Shown piece after piece: positions 1 to 7,245 of a stretch of 64,000 nucleotides of DNA; the first letter of the stretch is position 1; each line of letters starts with the position of its first letter. Below the pieces are notes generated by a model. It saw only the letters and a list, made by a program, of their open reading frames with translations. It was not told where the DNA came from and ran no database searches. The stretch covers positions 97,434-161,433 of the forward strand of contig CAWDAL010000005.1 in NCBI GenBank assembly GCA_963800285.1, in the 5' to 3' direction. A program made the position numbers and the translations under genes. Source of the DNA: DASUPK01 sp963800285. GTDB taxonomy: Bacteria > Actinomycetota > Thermoleophilia > Solirubrobacterales > 70-9.

Positions 1-850
1 AGAGGATGACGACGGTCGTGCCGCTCGCCGCCGGCTGCAACTGCTCTCCGCGGAGCGCGGCGACCCCGACCGCGCCCGCGCCCTCCACGACGAGCTTGGT
101 CCGCTCCAGCAGCAGCATGATCGCGTCGGCGATCGCGTTCTCGTCGACGGTGACGACATCGTCGAGCAGCTCGTCGAGCAGCGGCGAGGTGATCTCGCCC
201 GGGTGCTTTACGGCGATCCCGTCCGCGAGCGGGCACTGGGCCTTGACGCCGACGACCTCGACGCCCGACTGGTTTCCCTTGATCGCGCTCGCAATCCCGG
301 CGGCCAGCCCACCCCCGCCGACGGGCACGACCACCTTGGCGAGGTCGGAAACCTCGTCGAGCAGCTCGAGCCCGATCGTGCCCTGCCCGGCGATCACGGC
401 CGGGTCGTCGAAGGGGTGGACGAAGGGCAGGCTCTCGGACTCGGCGTGCGCAAGCGCTTCACCGAGGGCGGCGTCGATCGACTCACCGGTGAGCACGATC
501 TCCGCCCCGGATTCCCGGGCGGCCGCGATCTTGGCGAGCGCCGCGCGCTCGGGCATGAAGATCGTCGCGGCAAGTCCGCGAGCGCGGGCGGCGTAGGCGA
601 CCGACTGCCCGTGGTTCCCGGCGCTGGCGGTGATGACTCCCGTGGTGCCCGGGTCGAGTGTGGCGATCTTGTTGAGCGCGCCGCGCAGCTTGAAGGACCC
701 GGTGCGCTGCAGGTTCTCGGCCTTGAGCGCGATCGTGCCGCCGGTGGTCCGGGAGAGGAAGCGCGACTCGATCACCTGGGTGCGCCGCGCGACGTCGGCC
801 ACGACCGCGCGGGCGCTCTCTATGTCGGCGAGCGAGACCCGCTCGGTCAC
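1..850 (-). CDS. ilvA: Threonine dehydratase (partial, C-terminus beyond the window edge)
   Basis: PLP-dependent deaminase converting threonine to 2-oxobutyrate and ammonia. The minus strand reads open from a GTG at 850 to the window edge, giving about 283 residues of a protein normally 320-410 aa, so the end and any ACT domain are unseen. Near residue 55 is SFKLRGA, which carries the PLP-binding lysine; SAGNHGQ follows near residue 80 and the glycine-rich phosphate loop VPVGGGGLAAG near residue 185. The GTG start overlaps the stop of the RidA gene (GTGA), so the two are co-translated. Biosynthetic versus catabolic type cannot be decided without the C-terminus. Confidence 0.9.
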   Translation of the reverse strand, partial: MTERVSLADIESARAVVADVARRTQVIESRFLSRTTGGTIALKAENLQRTGSFKLRGALNKIATLDPGTTGVITASAGNHGQSVAYAARARGLAATIFMPERAALAKIAAARESGAEIVLTGESIDAALGEALAHAESESLPFVHPFDDPAVIAGQGTIGLELLDEVSDLAKVVVPVGGGGLAAGIASAIKGNQSGVEVVGVKAQCPLADGIAVKHPGEITSPLLDELLDDVVTVDENAIADAIMLLLERTKLVVEGAGAVGVAALRGEQLQPAASGTTVVIL

Positions 851-1248
851 GTGGCCAGCGGGACGGTGGCGTCCATCTCCACGAGGGCGCCCTTGGGGAG
901 CGCCGCTACCCCGACCGTCGTGCGAACGGGGAACGGCTGCTCGAAGAAGGTCGCGTAGACGTCGTTCACCTTCGGGAACTCCGCCATGTCGGTCAGGAAG
1001 ATCCCGATCCGCGCCGCGTCCTGGAGCCGGGTTCCAGCAGCCCGGCAGACGGCCGCGAGGCTCTCGAGGCAGCGTGCCGCCTGCTCCGCCACCCCCCCGT
1101 CGATCAACTCGCCGCTCTGAGGATCGAGGGGGACCTGGCCGCTGCAGTAGAGAACGCCGTTGGAGATCACGGCCTGCGAGTAGGGACCGATCGGAGCCGG
1201 CGCGTCGCCGGTCTCGATGACCCTTCTCGTGCTCTCCGATGCGTCCAT
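847..1248 (-). CDS. ridA: RidA family reactive-intermediate deaminase
   Basis: About 133 aa, the usual RidA length, with the family core APIGPYSQAV near the N-terminus, YCSGQVPLDP, and the C-terminal PFPVRTTVGVAALPKGA segment containing the conserved arginine. RidA hydrolyses 2-aminoacrylate and related enamines released by PLP dehydratases; lying directly upstream of, and overlapping, threonine dehydratase fits that role. The start at 1248 is chosen because AGGAGG sits 5 nt before it; a longer reading frame begins at 1296 but its extra residues do not look like RidA. Confidence 0.9.
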   Translation of the reverse strand: MDASESTRRVIETGDAPAPIGPYSQAVISNGVLYCSGQVPLDPQSGELIDGGVAEQAARCLESLAAVCRAAGTRLQDAARIGIFLTDMAEFPKVNDVYATFFEQPFPVRTTVGVAALPKGALVEMDATVPLAT

Positions 1249-1298
1249 ACCGGCCTCCTGGAGGTGACCGAGGGGCGGGATTCGCCAGTATCTCACCG

Positions 1299-2024
1299 AT
1301 GAGGGCGCTCGCCATCGTGCATCAGACGGACGCCGGGCCGGGCGTGTTCGCGGAGGAGATGGCCGAGCGTGGGGTGGAGCTGCACGAATGGCTCCTCTCC
1401 GAGCGCGGGACCGGCCCTCAGCTCGAGATCGCGGAGTACGACGCGGTGCTCACCTTCGGCGGCGCCATGCACGCGGACCAGGAGGGGCGGCATCCATGGT
1501 TGCGGTTCGAAAAGGACTTCCTCGCCGCGATGATCGACGACCGGATGCCGGTGCTCGCGGTCTGCCTCGGCAACCAGCTCCTGGCCGACGCGTCGGGCGG
1601 CACGGCCCACCGGGCGAGCGAGCCGGAGATCGGCTGGTTCGACGTCGAGGTGACCGACGAGGGGATGGCGGATCCCGTTATCGGTCCCATGGCGCCGAGC
1701 TTCGAGGCCTTCCAGTGGCACAGTTACGAGGCGCTGCCCCCGGACGGCGCGGCGATCCTCGCCCGCAGCCCGGTCTGCGCCCAGGCCTACCGGGTCGGGG
1801 AGGCCGCGTGGGGGATCCAGTTCCACGCCGAGGTGAGCGCTGCGGACGCCGCGGCGTGGATCGACGACTACCGCTCGGACGACGACGCCGTGCGGATCGG
1901 CGTCGACCCGGGGGCTCTGCGCGCCGAGACCGAGGAGAAGATCTCCGACTGGAACCGGCTCGGCCGCGAGCTCTGCGGCCGGTTCCTGGAATGGGCTGTT
2001 GCGACGGGGGGCGAGAGGGGCTAG
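1299..2024 (+). CDS. Class I glutamine amidotransferase-like protein
   Basis: 241 aa GATase1-fold protein of the stand-alone type often annotated GMP-synthase-like. The nucleophile elbow AVCLGNQLLA (Cys near residue 90), the FQWHS segment and GIQFHAEV (catalytic His) are all present, followed by a short C-terminal helix region, so the triad looks complete. It is a separate amidotransferase without a synthetase domain, so its acceptor substrate is unknown. An in-frame ATG at 1239 would overlap the divergent RidA gene; 1299 begins with the typical beta-strand MRALAIVHQ. Confidence 0.75.
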   Translation: MRALAIVHQTDAGPGVFAEEMAERGVELHEWLLSERGTGPQLEIAEYDAVLTFGGAMHADQEGRHPWLRFEKDFLAAMIDDRMPVLAVCLGNQLLADASGGTAHRASEPEIGWFDVEVTDEGMADPVIGPMAPSFEAFQWHSYEALPPDGAAILARSPVCAQAYRVGEAAWGIQFHAEVSAADAAAWIDDYRSDDDAVRIGVDPGALRAETEEKISDWNRLGRELCGRFLEWAVATGGERG

Positions 2025-2027
2025 GGT
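2022..2027 (+). promoter_or_regulatory. TAGGGT -10-like hexamer, leaderless start
   Basis: TAGGGT overlaps the stop codon of the amidotransferase gene and ends 7 nt before the GTG at 2035. Same arrangement as at 5723, 14982 and 31814 (reverse strand), so probably a -10 element giving a leaderless transcript. Confidence 0.45.
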
Positions 2028-2034
2028 CCGATTC

Positions 2035-2505
2035 GTGAGGCGGGGAGCTCTGATGGCGATCGCGGTCGTGGCGGCGCTTGCGCTGGTCTTGCCGGCGAGC
2101 GGCTCGGCGCGGATCAAGCAGCGCTTCTTCCACACCCTCGACGGGAACATCTCCTGCGCGATGCTGCAGGACAAGAAGTCACGCCGGAAGCACCACCACA
2201 AGATTCCCGGCTTCCCCGGGGTTGCCCGCTGCGACATCCAGAGCCACACCTGGGCGGCGCCGCCGAAACCCAGGTGGTGTCCCGTCGATTGGGGATTCGG
2301 CGTCGAGGTCACCCGCAAGAAGGGCGGCCGCTACGTCTGCGCGGGCGATAGCGTCGTCAACATCAAGTCACCGGCCCTGGGCCCGGGAGCGAATGTCACG
2401 GTCGGCCGCTACACCTGCATGGTTCTGGATACGAGCGTGCGCTGCGCCAACGACCGCAACGGACACGGCTTCGAGCTCTCCGCCGACGCGGTCTCGCTCT
2501 TCTAG
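2035..2505 (+). CDS. Small secreted Cys-rich protein (paralogue of the 31.3 kb lipoprotein)
   Basis: About 156 aa with an N-terminal signal sequence (hydrophobic run ALMAIAVVAALALVLPASG). The mature part has six cysteines in a pattern shared with the protein at 31313-31807: NISC, ARCDI, RWC, YVCAGD, YTC and RCAND. This matches what is annotated in actinobacteria as a DUF6636-type exported domain; function unknown. Start GTG 2035 follows a TAGGGT -10-like hexamer; ATG 2053 is an alternative. The first bases after its stop belong to a dispersed repeat. Confidence 0.7.
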   Translation: MRRGALMAIAVVAALALVLPASGSARIKQRFFHTLDGNISCAMLQDKKSRRKHHHKIPGFPGVARCDIQSHTWAAPPKPRWCPVDWGFGVEVTRKKGGRYVCAGDSVVNIKSPALGPGANVTVGRYTCMVLDTSVRCANDRNGHGFELSADAVSLF

Positions 2506-2951
2506 CGGCCGCTCGTGGCCGCGACCTTGTCGCGAAGCCGTGGCGCGACCAGGTAGTGGTGCGCCGCCCCGGCCAGGAAGATCGCCGAGGTGCCGACATG
2601 CAGAAGGGCGTCCGCGTCCCCGTGGGGGAAGTAGAAGAGTCCGCCGGCCGGGTGGGCACTGGCGACGGCCCAGACGGCGGTCGAGAGCAGCGCTCCCGCC
2701 GCGGCCAGGTTGAAGAGCGCCGACCACTGGACGCGGAGCGCGGCGTAGAAGCCCGGGATCGCGACGAGGAATCCCGAGACCGCGTGCCAGCCGTTCATGT
2801 CGACGCCGAGAATCCTCACCGAGGTCGCGCCGTCACCGACGTGGAAGTCGGGGTTGGCGATCAGACCGGGCACGCTCCAGATGAGGACGGCGATCGACCC
2901 GAGGATGGCGGCCCACTGGACCGGCTGCAGCGGTCTCTCCGGCTTCAGCAT
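2502..2951 (-). CDS. DUF4383-type four-helix membrane protein
   Basis: 149 aa with about four hydrophobic segments (near residues 13-32, 55-75, 80-98 and 115-135) and the internal MNGWHAVSGFLVAIPG motif that I associate with DUF4383. Role unknown. It starts at 2951, immediately next to the inverted repeat at 2952-2971 and divergent from a TetR gene at 2987, so it is the likely target of that repressor. Its last codons overlap the end of the convergent secreted-protein gene and contain a partial copy of the dispersed repeat seen at 7151 and 25356. Confidence 0.65.
   Translation of the reverse strand: MLKPERPLQPVQWAAILGSIAVLIWSVPGLIANPDFHVGDGATSVRILGVDMNGWHAVSGFLVAIPGFYAALRVQWSALFNLAAAGALLSTAVWAVASAHPAGGLFYFPHGDADALLHVGTSAIFLAGAAHHYLVAPRLRDKVAATSGR
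2505..2541. repeat. Half copy of dispersed two-hairpin repeat
   Basis: Matches the distal half of the repeats at 7151-7245 and 25356-25452: GCGGCCgctcgtGGCCGC hairpin followed by GCGAAGCCGT. It directly follows a stop codon, as the other two copies do, and lies inside the 3' end of the DUF4383 gene. Confidence 0.5.
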
Positions 2952-2971
2952 AAGTTACTGTCCGGTAACTT
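2952..2971. promoter_or_regulatory. Operator-like inverted repeat for the TetR regulator
   Basis: Perfect 7-bp inverted repeat AAGTTAC-N6-GTAACTT in the 35-bp divergent intergenic region between the DUF4383 gene (start 2951) and the TetR gene (start 2987). Position and symmetry fit a TetR-dimer operator controlling both genes. Confidence 0.6.
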
Positions 2972-2986
2972 AGCAAAGATTCCACG

Positions 2987-3565
2987 ATGGCGACCGAGAC
3001 TCGCAAGCGCTTGCCCCCTGCGGAGCGACGTGAGCTGATCCTGGAGGCCGGCGCCCGGCTCTTCGGCGATCGTGGCTACGCGCACGCGAGCCTCGACGAG
3101 ATCGCCGCGGCGGCGGGGGTGACGAAGCCGATCCTCTACCGCCACTTCGATTCGAAGAAGGCGCTCTACCTCGCCCTGCTCGAACGCCACCGAGACGACC
3201 TGCCCCGGTTCTTCGAGCGGGTTCCGCCGGACCTGGCCTTCGAACAGCGGGTCGAGGCGATCATCGAGGCCTGGTTCGACTACGTCTCGGAGCACGGTTA
3301 CGCGTGGCGGATGATCTTCCGGGATTCGGGCGGCGACGCCGAGATCCGCGAGTTCCGCCGCGGCAACCAGGATCGGGCCCGCGAGGTGCTCGCAGGATTC
3401 GTCTCCGCGCAGAAGGGCGTCCCGAAGGCGCAGGTCGAGCCGCTTGCGGAGTTCCTTCGCGCGGGCGGCGCAGGGCTCGCCCTCTGGTCGCTCGACCACC
3501 CCGAGGTGTCGAGGGGGACGCTGGTCGCCACCGCGCAGCGAGTTCTCGCCGCTATTCGGGGGTGA
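2987..3565 (+). CDS. TetR family transcriptional regulator
   Basis: 192 aa. The N-terminal DNA-binding domain shows the typical pattern RRELILEAGARLFGDRGY, then SLDEIAAAAGVTKPILYRHF (recognition helix) at residues about 35-55, followed by a helical ligand-binding domain. Divergent from the DUF4383 membrane-protein gene with a perfect inverted repeat between them, suggesting autoregulation plus control of the neighbour. Ligand unknown. Its 3' end overlaps the convergent SDR gene by 14 bp. Confidence 0.85.
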   Translation: MATETRKRLPPAERRELILEAGARLFGDRGYAHASLDEIAAAAGVTKPILYRHFDSKKALYLALLERHRDDLPRFFERVPPDLAFEQRVEAIIEAWFDYVSEHGYAWRMIFRDSGGDAEIREFRRGNQDRAREVLAGFVSAQKGVPKAQVEPLAEFLRAGGAGLALWSLDHPEVSRGTLVATAQRVLAAIRG

Positions 3566-4301
3566 CGTAGGCGCCCGAGAGGCCGCCGTCGACCAGGAAG
3601 GTCGAGGCGGTCACGTACGAGCTGTCGTCGCTCGCCAGGAAGAGCGCGCCCTGAGCGATCTCCCGAGCCTCGGCGAAGCGGCCCATCGGCAGGTGGACCA
3701 GGCGGCGCGCCGCCTTCTCCTGATCCTTGGCGAACAGCTCCTGCAGCAGCGGGGTGTTCACCGGGCCGGGGCAGAGGGCGTTGACGCGCACGCCTCGCTT
3801 GCCGAACTCGACGCCGAGTTCCCGCGAGAGCGCCAGCACGCCGCCCTTGGAGGCCGTGTAGGAGATCTGCGAGGTCGCGGCGCCCATCACTGCGACGAAG
3901 GAGGCGGTGTTGATCACCGACCCGCCGCCGGCATCGAGCAGGTGCGGGATGCCGTGCTTGCAGCAGAGGAAGACCGACTTCAGGTTGACGTCCTGGACCC
4001 GCTGCCAGGCATCGAGGGAGGTGTCGAGCACGGAGACGTCGTCGTCCGGACTGATCCCGGCGTTGTTGAAGAGCACGTCGATGCGCCCCATCTCCTCGGC
4101 CGCCTTCGCGTACATCTCGCGCACGGAGTCCTCGTCGGCGACGTCGGCACGCAGGGCGAGCTCGCCCTCGGCGCCCTCCGCGAGGTCGACGCCGACCACG
4201 CGGGCGCCCTCCTCCGCGAACAGCCGTGCGGTCTCCGCGCCGATCCCGCTCGCGGCCCCGGTGATCACGCAGACCTTCCCCTCGAGACGTCCCGCTGTCA
4301 T
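3552..4301 (-). CDS. Short-chain dehydrogenase/reductase (SDR)
   Basis: 249 aa classical SDR. Rossmann motif TGAASGIG near residue 14, NNAG near residue 83, catalytic YxxxK in SYTASKGG near residue 150, and the PGPVNTPL loop. An acidic residue after the second strand (VDLAEG) suggests NAD rather than NADP preference. It overlaps the end of the aldehyde dehydrogenase gene by 4 bp (ATGA), so the two form an operon; a role in oxidising an alcohol or keto intermediate of the same substrate is likely. Exact substrate not determinable. Confidence 0.85.
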   Translation of the reverse strand: MTAGRLEGKVCVITGAASGIGAETARLFAEEGARVVGVDLAEGAEGELALRADVADEDSVREMYAKAAEEMGRIDVLFNNAGISPDDDVSVLDTSLDAWQRVQDVNLKSVFLCCKHGIPHLLDAGGGSVINTASFVAVMGAATSQISYTASKGGVLALSRELGVEFGKRGVRVNALCPGPVNTPLLQELFAKDQEKAARRLVHLPMGRFAEAREIAQGALFLASDDSSYVTASTFLVDGGLSGAYVTPE

Positions 4302-5710
4302 GCGGGTTCCTCCTCGGCTTCGCCTGCGGAGGACCCTCGCATATCCGTGGCGTAGTAGACGTTCTTGACCTCGCTGTAGGCCTCGAGCGCGTCCGGGCCC
4401 AGCTCCCGGCCGACCCCCGACTGCTTGAAGCCGCCGAACGGAGTCGACACCCGGACAGAGGTGTTCGAGTTGATCGAGATCACCCCGGTCTCGATCGCAC
4501 GCGCGACCCGCAGGGCCTTGGCCCCGTCACGGGTCCAGACCGAGCCCGAGAGCCCGTAGATGGTGTCGTTGGCGAGCCGGAGGGCCTCCGCCTCGTCCTC
4601 GAACGGGATCACGCAGGCGACCGGGCCGAAGATCTCCTCGCGGGCCGGCCGGGCGTCGTTCGAGACCGGCGCCAGGACGGTCGGAGGGAACCAGTAGCCG
4701 GGGCCATCCGGAGCGTTCCCCCGGAAGGCGACCGGAGCGTCGCCGTTGATGTACGAGGAGACCGTCTCCAGCTGCTCGGCGGAGATCACCGGGCCCATCT
4801 GGGTCGACTCATCGAGCGGGTCGCCGACCTTGATCGACATGACGGCGCTCTCCAGGGCCGACATGAAGTCGTCCATCGCGGAACGCTCCACCAGGATCCG
4901 CGATCGGGCGCAGCAGTCCTGCCCGGCGTTGCCGAAGACGGCCAGCGGGGCGGAGGCGGCGGCCGCCTCCAGGTCCGCGTCGCCGAAGATCACGTTGGCG
5001 GACTTCCCGCCCAGCTCGAGCGTGACGCGCTTGATCGTGGCGGCGGCGCTCTCCGCGATCCCGCGCCCGACCTCGGTCGAGCCGGTGAAGGCGACCTTGG
5101 CGACGTCCGGATGCTCGACGATGCGCTGCCCGCAGACGCTCCCCTTGCCGGGGACCACGTTGAACACGCCTTCGGGAACGCCCGCCGCCAGAGCGATCTT
5201 CTCGAGCTCGATGGCGGTCAGCGGCGTCAGCTCGGCCGGCTTCAGCACGATCGTATTACCGGCGGCGAGCGCCGGGGCCACCTTCCAGGAGGCGATCGTG
5301 AGGGGGAAGTTCCAGGGAGTGATCAGGCCGACCACGCCGAGCGGCTCGCGGAAGGTCATGTCGACGCCTCCTGCGACCGGGATCGTCTTGCCGGTGAGCC
5401 GCTCGGGGGCGCCGGCGTAGTAGCGGAAGGTCTCGACCACCATCCCCAGCTCGCCGCGGGCGTCGCCGATCGGCTTGCCGGCGTTGCGAGCCTCGAGCTG
5501 GGCGAGGTTCTCCTGGCGCGCGGCGATCGCATCGGTCAGCTCGTAGAGCAGGGAGGAACGGTCGTCGGGAGCCGTCGCGCGCCAGGCGGGGAACGCGTCG
5601 CGGGCGCGCGCGATCGCCGCGTCGGTCTCCTCGATCCCCGCGCGCGGGATCTCGGCCATCACCTCCTCGGTGGCCGGCTCGATGACCCGGATCGCTTCCT
5701 TGCTCACCAC
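4298..5710 (-). CDS. NAD(P)-dependent aldehyde dehydrogenase
   Basis: About 470 aa, normal ALDH length. Motifs: TPWNFPLTI near residue 140, FTGSTEVGRGI near 220, LELGGKSANVIF with the general-base Glu near 245, and GNAGQDCCARSR with the catalytic Cys near 280. Closest in style to betaine-aldehyde or gamma-aminobutyraldehyde dehydrogenases. Start: two consecutive GTG codons at 5710 and 5707; a longer frame to 5941 overlaps the divergent ligase gene and is discarded. Next to a glutamine-synthetase-like ligase (divergent, 24 bp away), supporting oxidation of a gamma-glutamylated aminoaldehyde. Confidence 0.88.
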   Translation of the reverse strand: MVSKEAIRVIEPATEEVMAEIPRAGIEETDAAIARARDAFPAWRATAPDDRSSLLYELTDAIAARQENLAQLEARNAGKPIGDARGELGMVVETFRYYAGAPERLTGKTIPVAGGVDMTFREPLGVVGLITPWNFPLTIASWKVAPALAAGNTIVLKPAELTPLTAIELEKIALAAGVPEGVFNVVPGKGSVCGQRIVEHPDVAKVAFTGSTEVGRGIAESAAATIKRVTLELGGKSANVIFGDADLEAAAASAPLAVFGNAGQDCCARSRILVERSAMDDFMSALESAVMSIKVGDPLDESTQMGPVISAEQLETVSSYINGDAPVAFRGNAPDGPGYWFPPTVLAPVSNDARPAREEIFGPVACVIPFEDEAEALRLANDTIYGLSGSVWTRDGAKALRVARAIETGVISINSNTSVRVSTPFGGFKQSGVGRELGPDALEAYSEVKNVYYATDMRGSSAGEAEEEPA

Positions 5711-5722
5711 GCTCCGACGATA

Positions 5723-5728
5723 TAGGGT
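5723..5728 (+). promoter_or_regulatory. TAGGGT -10-like hexamer, leaderless start
   Basis: TAGGGT ends 6 nt before the GTG start of the glutamine-synthetase-like gene; no Shine-Dalgarno site fits in between. Confidence 0.5.
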
Positions 5729-5734
5729 CCGCGC

Positions 5735-7150
5735 GTGGCATCTGGGGAGAAGAGCAAGGACGCCGCTCCCAGGCCCGGTGGTCCCGGCGGCGCTCGCGGC
5801 ATGCTCTCGCTCGACGAGCTCCGCAAGGCCGGCGAGGCCGGCGAGATCGACACGATCGTCACCGCCTTCACCGACATGCAGGGGCGGCTCTTCGGCAAGC
5901 GGATCGAGATCGAGTACTTCCTCGAAGAGGTCACCGGCCACGGCGTCGAGGGCTGCAACTACCTGCTCGCCCTGGACATGGAGATGGAGCCGGTCCCGGG
6001 CTACGAGATGGCGAACTGGGACGACGGCTATGGCGACTTCGGCATCCAGCCGGATCTCTCAACGCTGCGGCGGATCCCCTGGCTCGATCGCACCGCGCTG
6101 GTGCTCGCCGACGTCGTCAACCATGACGGCAGCCCCGTCGTCGCCTCGCCGCGCCAGATCCTGATCGCCCAGTACGACCGGGCGGCCGAGATGGGCTACA
6201 CGCCCTACTTCGCCTCCGAGCTCGAGTTCTACCTCTACAAGGAGAGCTACGCCGAGGCGTGGGAGAAGGGATTCCGCGACCTCACCCCGACGATCCCCTA
6301 CATCCTCGACTACCACATCCTCGCCACCACGATGGACGAGCAGTACCTGGGCCCGATCCGCCGCGGCATGCAGGGCGCGGGGATCCCGGTCGAGTTCTCC
6401 AAGGGCGAGGCCTGGTACGGCCAGCACGAGGTCAACTTCCGCTACTCCGACGCGGTCACCTCGGCCGACCGCCACACGATCTACAAGAACGGCGTCAAGG
6501 AGATCGCCTTCCTGAACGAGATCTCGGCGAGCTTCATGGCGAAGCCCTCGGAGAAGGACATCGGCAGCTCCTGCCACATCCACTCGAGCCTGGTCGGCTC
6601 GGACGGGAAGTCGGTCTTCGTCGACGGTGACGGCGAGGAGACCGACATCTTCCGCCACTACCTCGGCGGGTTGCGCAACCACATCAAGGACCTCGCCCTG
6701 TTCATCGCGCCGTCGGTCAACTCCTACAAGCGCTACGCCGCCGAGAGCTGGGCGCCGACCTCGGTCTCCTGGGGTCGCGACAACCGGACCTGCGGATTCC
6801 GCGTGGTCGGCCACGGCCAGTCACGCCGGGTCGAGTGCCGGATCCCCGGCGCCGACGCCAATCCGTACCTCGCCTTCGCGGCGCTGCTCGCGGCCGGGCT
6901 CGATGGGATCGAGAACGCAGCCGACCCGGGCCCCGAGCTGAAGGGCAACGCCTACGAGGCCGGCGAGGCCGAGCCGTTCCCCTCGGCCCTGCGGGAGGCC
7001 AAGGAGCTCTGGGACGCCAGCGACTTCGTCAAGACCACCTTCGGCGAGTCGGTCCAGAAGCACTACTCGAACTACGCGCGCTACGAGCAGCAGGAGTTCG
7101 ACCAGGTGGTCACGGACTACGAGAAGCGCCGCATGTTCGAGCGCGGCTAG
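5735..7150 (+). CDS. Glutamine synthetase family ligase (gamma-glutamyl-amine ligase candidate)
   Basis: 471 aa GS fold: N-terminal beta-grasp (residues about 25-130, with FTDMQGRLFGKRI), catalytic domain with ASELEFYLY (metal-binding Glu), GQHEVNFRY, SSCHIHSSL and NRTCGFRV plus RRVECRIPGADANPYL. The divergent N-terminal extension is Gly/Pro-rich. Context of aldehyde dehydrogenase, SDR, amino-acid permease and a gamma-glutamyl hydrolase argues for a PuuA- or GlnA4-like enzyme acting on an amine (putrescine, ethanolamine) rather than the housekeeping glutamine synthetase. That substrate call is inference. Confidence 0.8.
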   Translation: MASGEKSKDAAPRPGGPGGARGMLSLDELRKAGEAGEIDTIVTAFTDMQGRLFGKRIEIEYFLEEVTGHGVEGCNYLLALDMEMEPVPGYEMANWDDGYGDFGIQPDLSTLRRIPWLDRTALVLADVVNHDGSPVVASPRQILIAQYDRAAEMGYTPYFASELEFYLYKESYAEAWEKGFRDLTPTIPYILDYHILATTMDEQYLGPIRRGMQGAGIPVEFSKGEAWYGQHEVNFRYSDAVTSADRHTIYKNGVKEIAFLNEISASFMAKPSEKDIGSSCHIHSSLVGSDGKSVFVDGDGEETDIFRHYLGGLRNHIKDLALFIAPSVNSYKRYAAESWAPTSVSWGRDNRTCGFRVVGHGQSRRVECRIPGADANPYLAFAALLAAGLDGIENAADPGPELKGNAYEAGEAEPFPSALREAKELWDASDFVKTTFGESVQKHYSNYARYEQQEFDQVVTDYEKRRMFERG

Positions 7151-7245
7151 CGCCCACCAGGCCTCAGCACTTTGGAGGGGCGGCGAAGCCGGCCCGACTC
7201 ATGCGGGGCGGCCGCTCGTGGGCGCGACTTGATGGCGAAGCCGTC
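7151..7245. repeat. Dispersed two-hairpin intergenic repeat, copy A
   Basis: About 95 bp beginning immediately after the stop codon of the ligase gene. It aligns along its length with 25356-25452 (shared blocks CCACCAGGCC, CACTTTGGAG, CGGGGCGGCCGCTCGTG-like hairpin, ATGGCGAAGCCGTC). It occupies the convergent gap before the permease gene. No ORF. Confidence 0.6.

Noticed and set aside
7151..7245. tRNA or riboswitch in the 7.15 kb gap
   Set aside because: Hairpins present, but the same sequence recurs at 25.36 kb after an unrelated gene, so it is a repeat.
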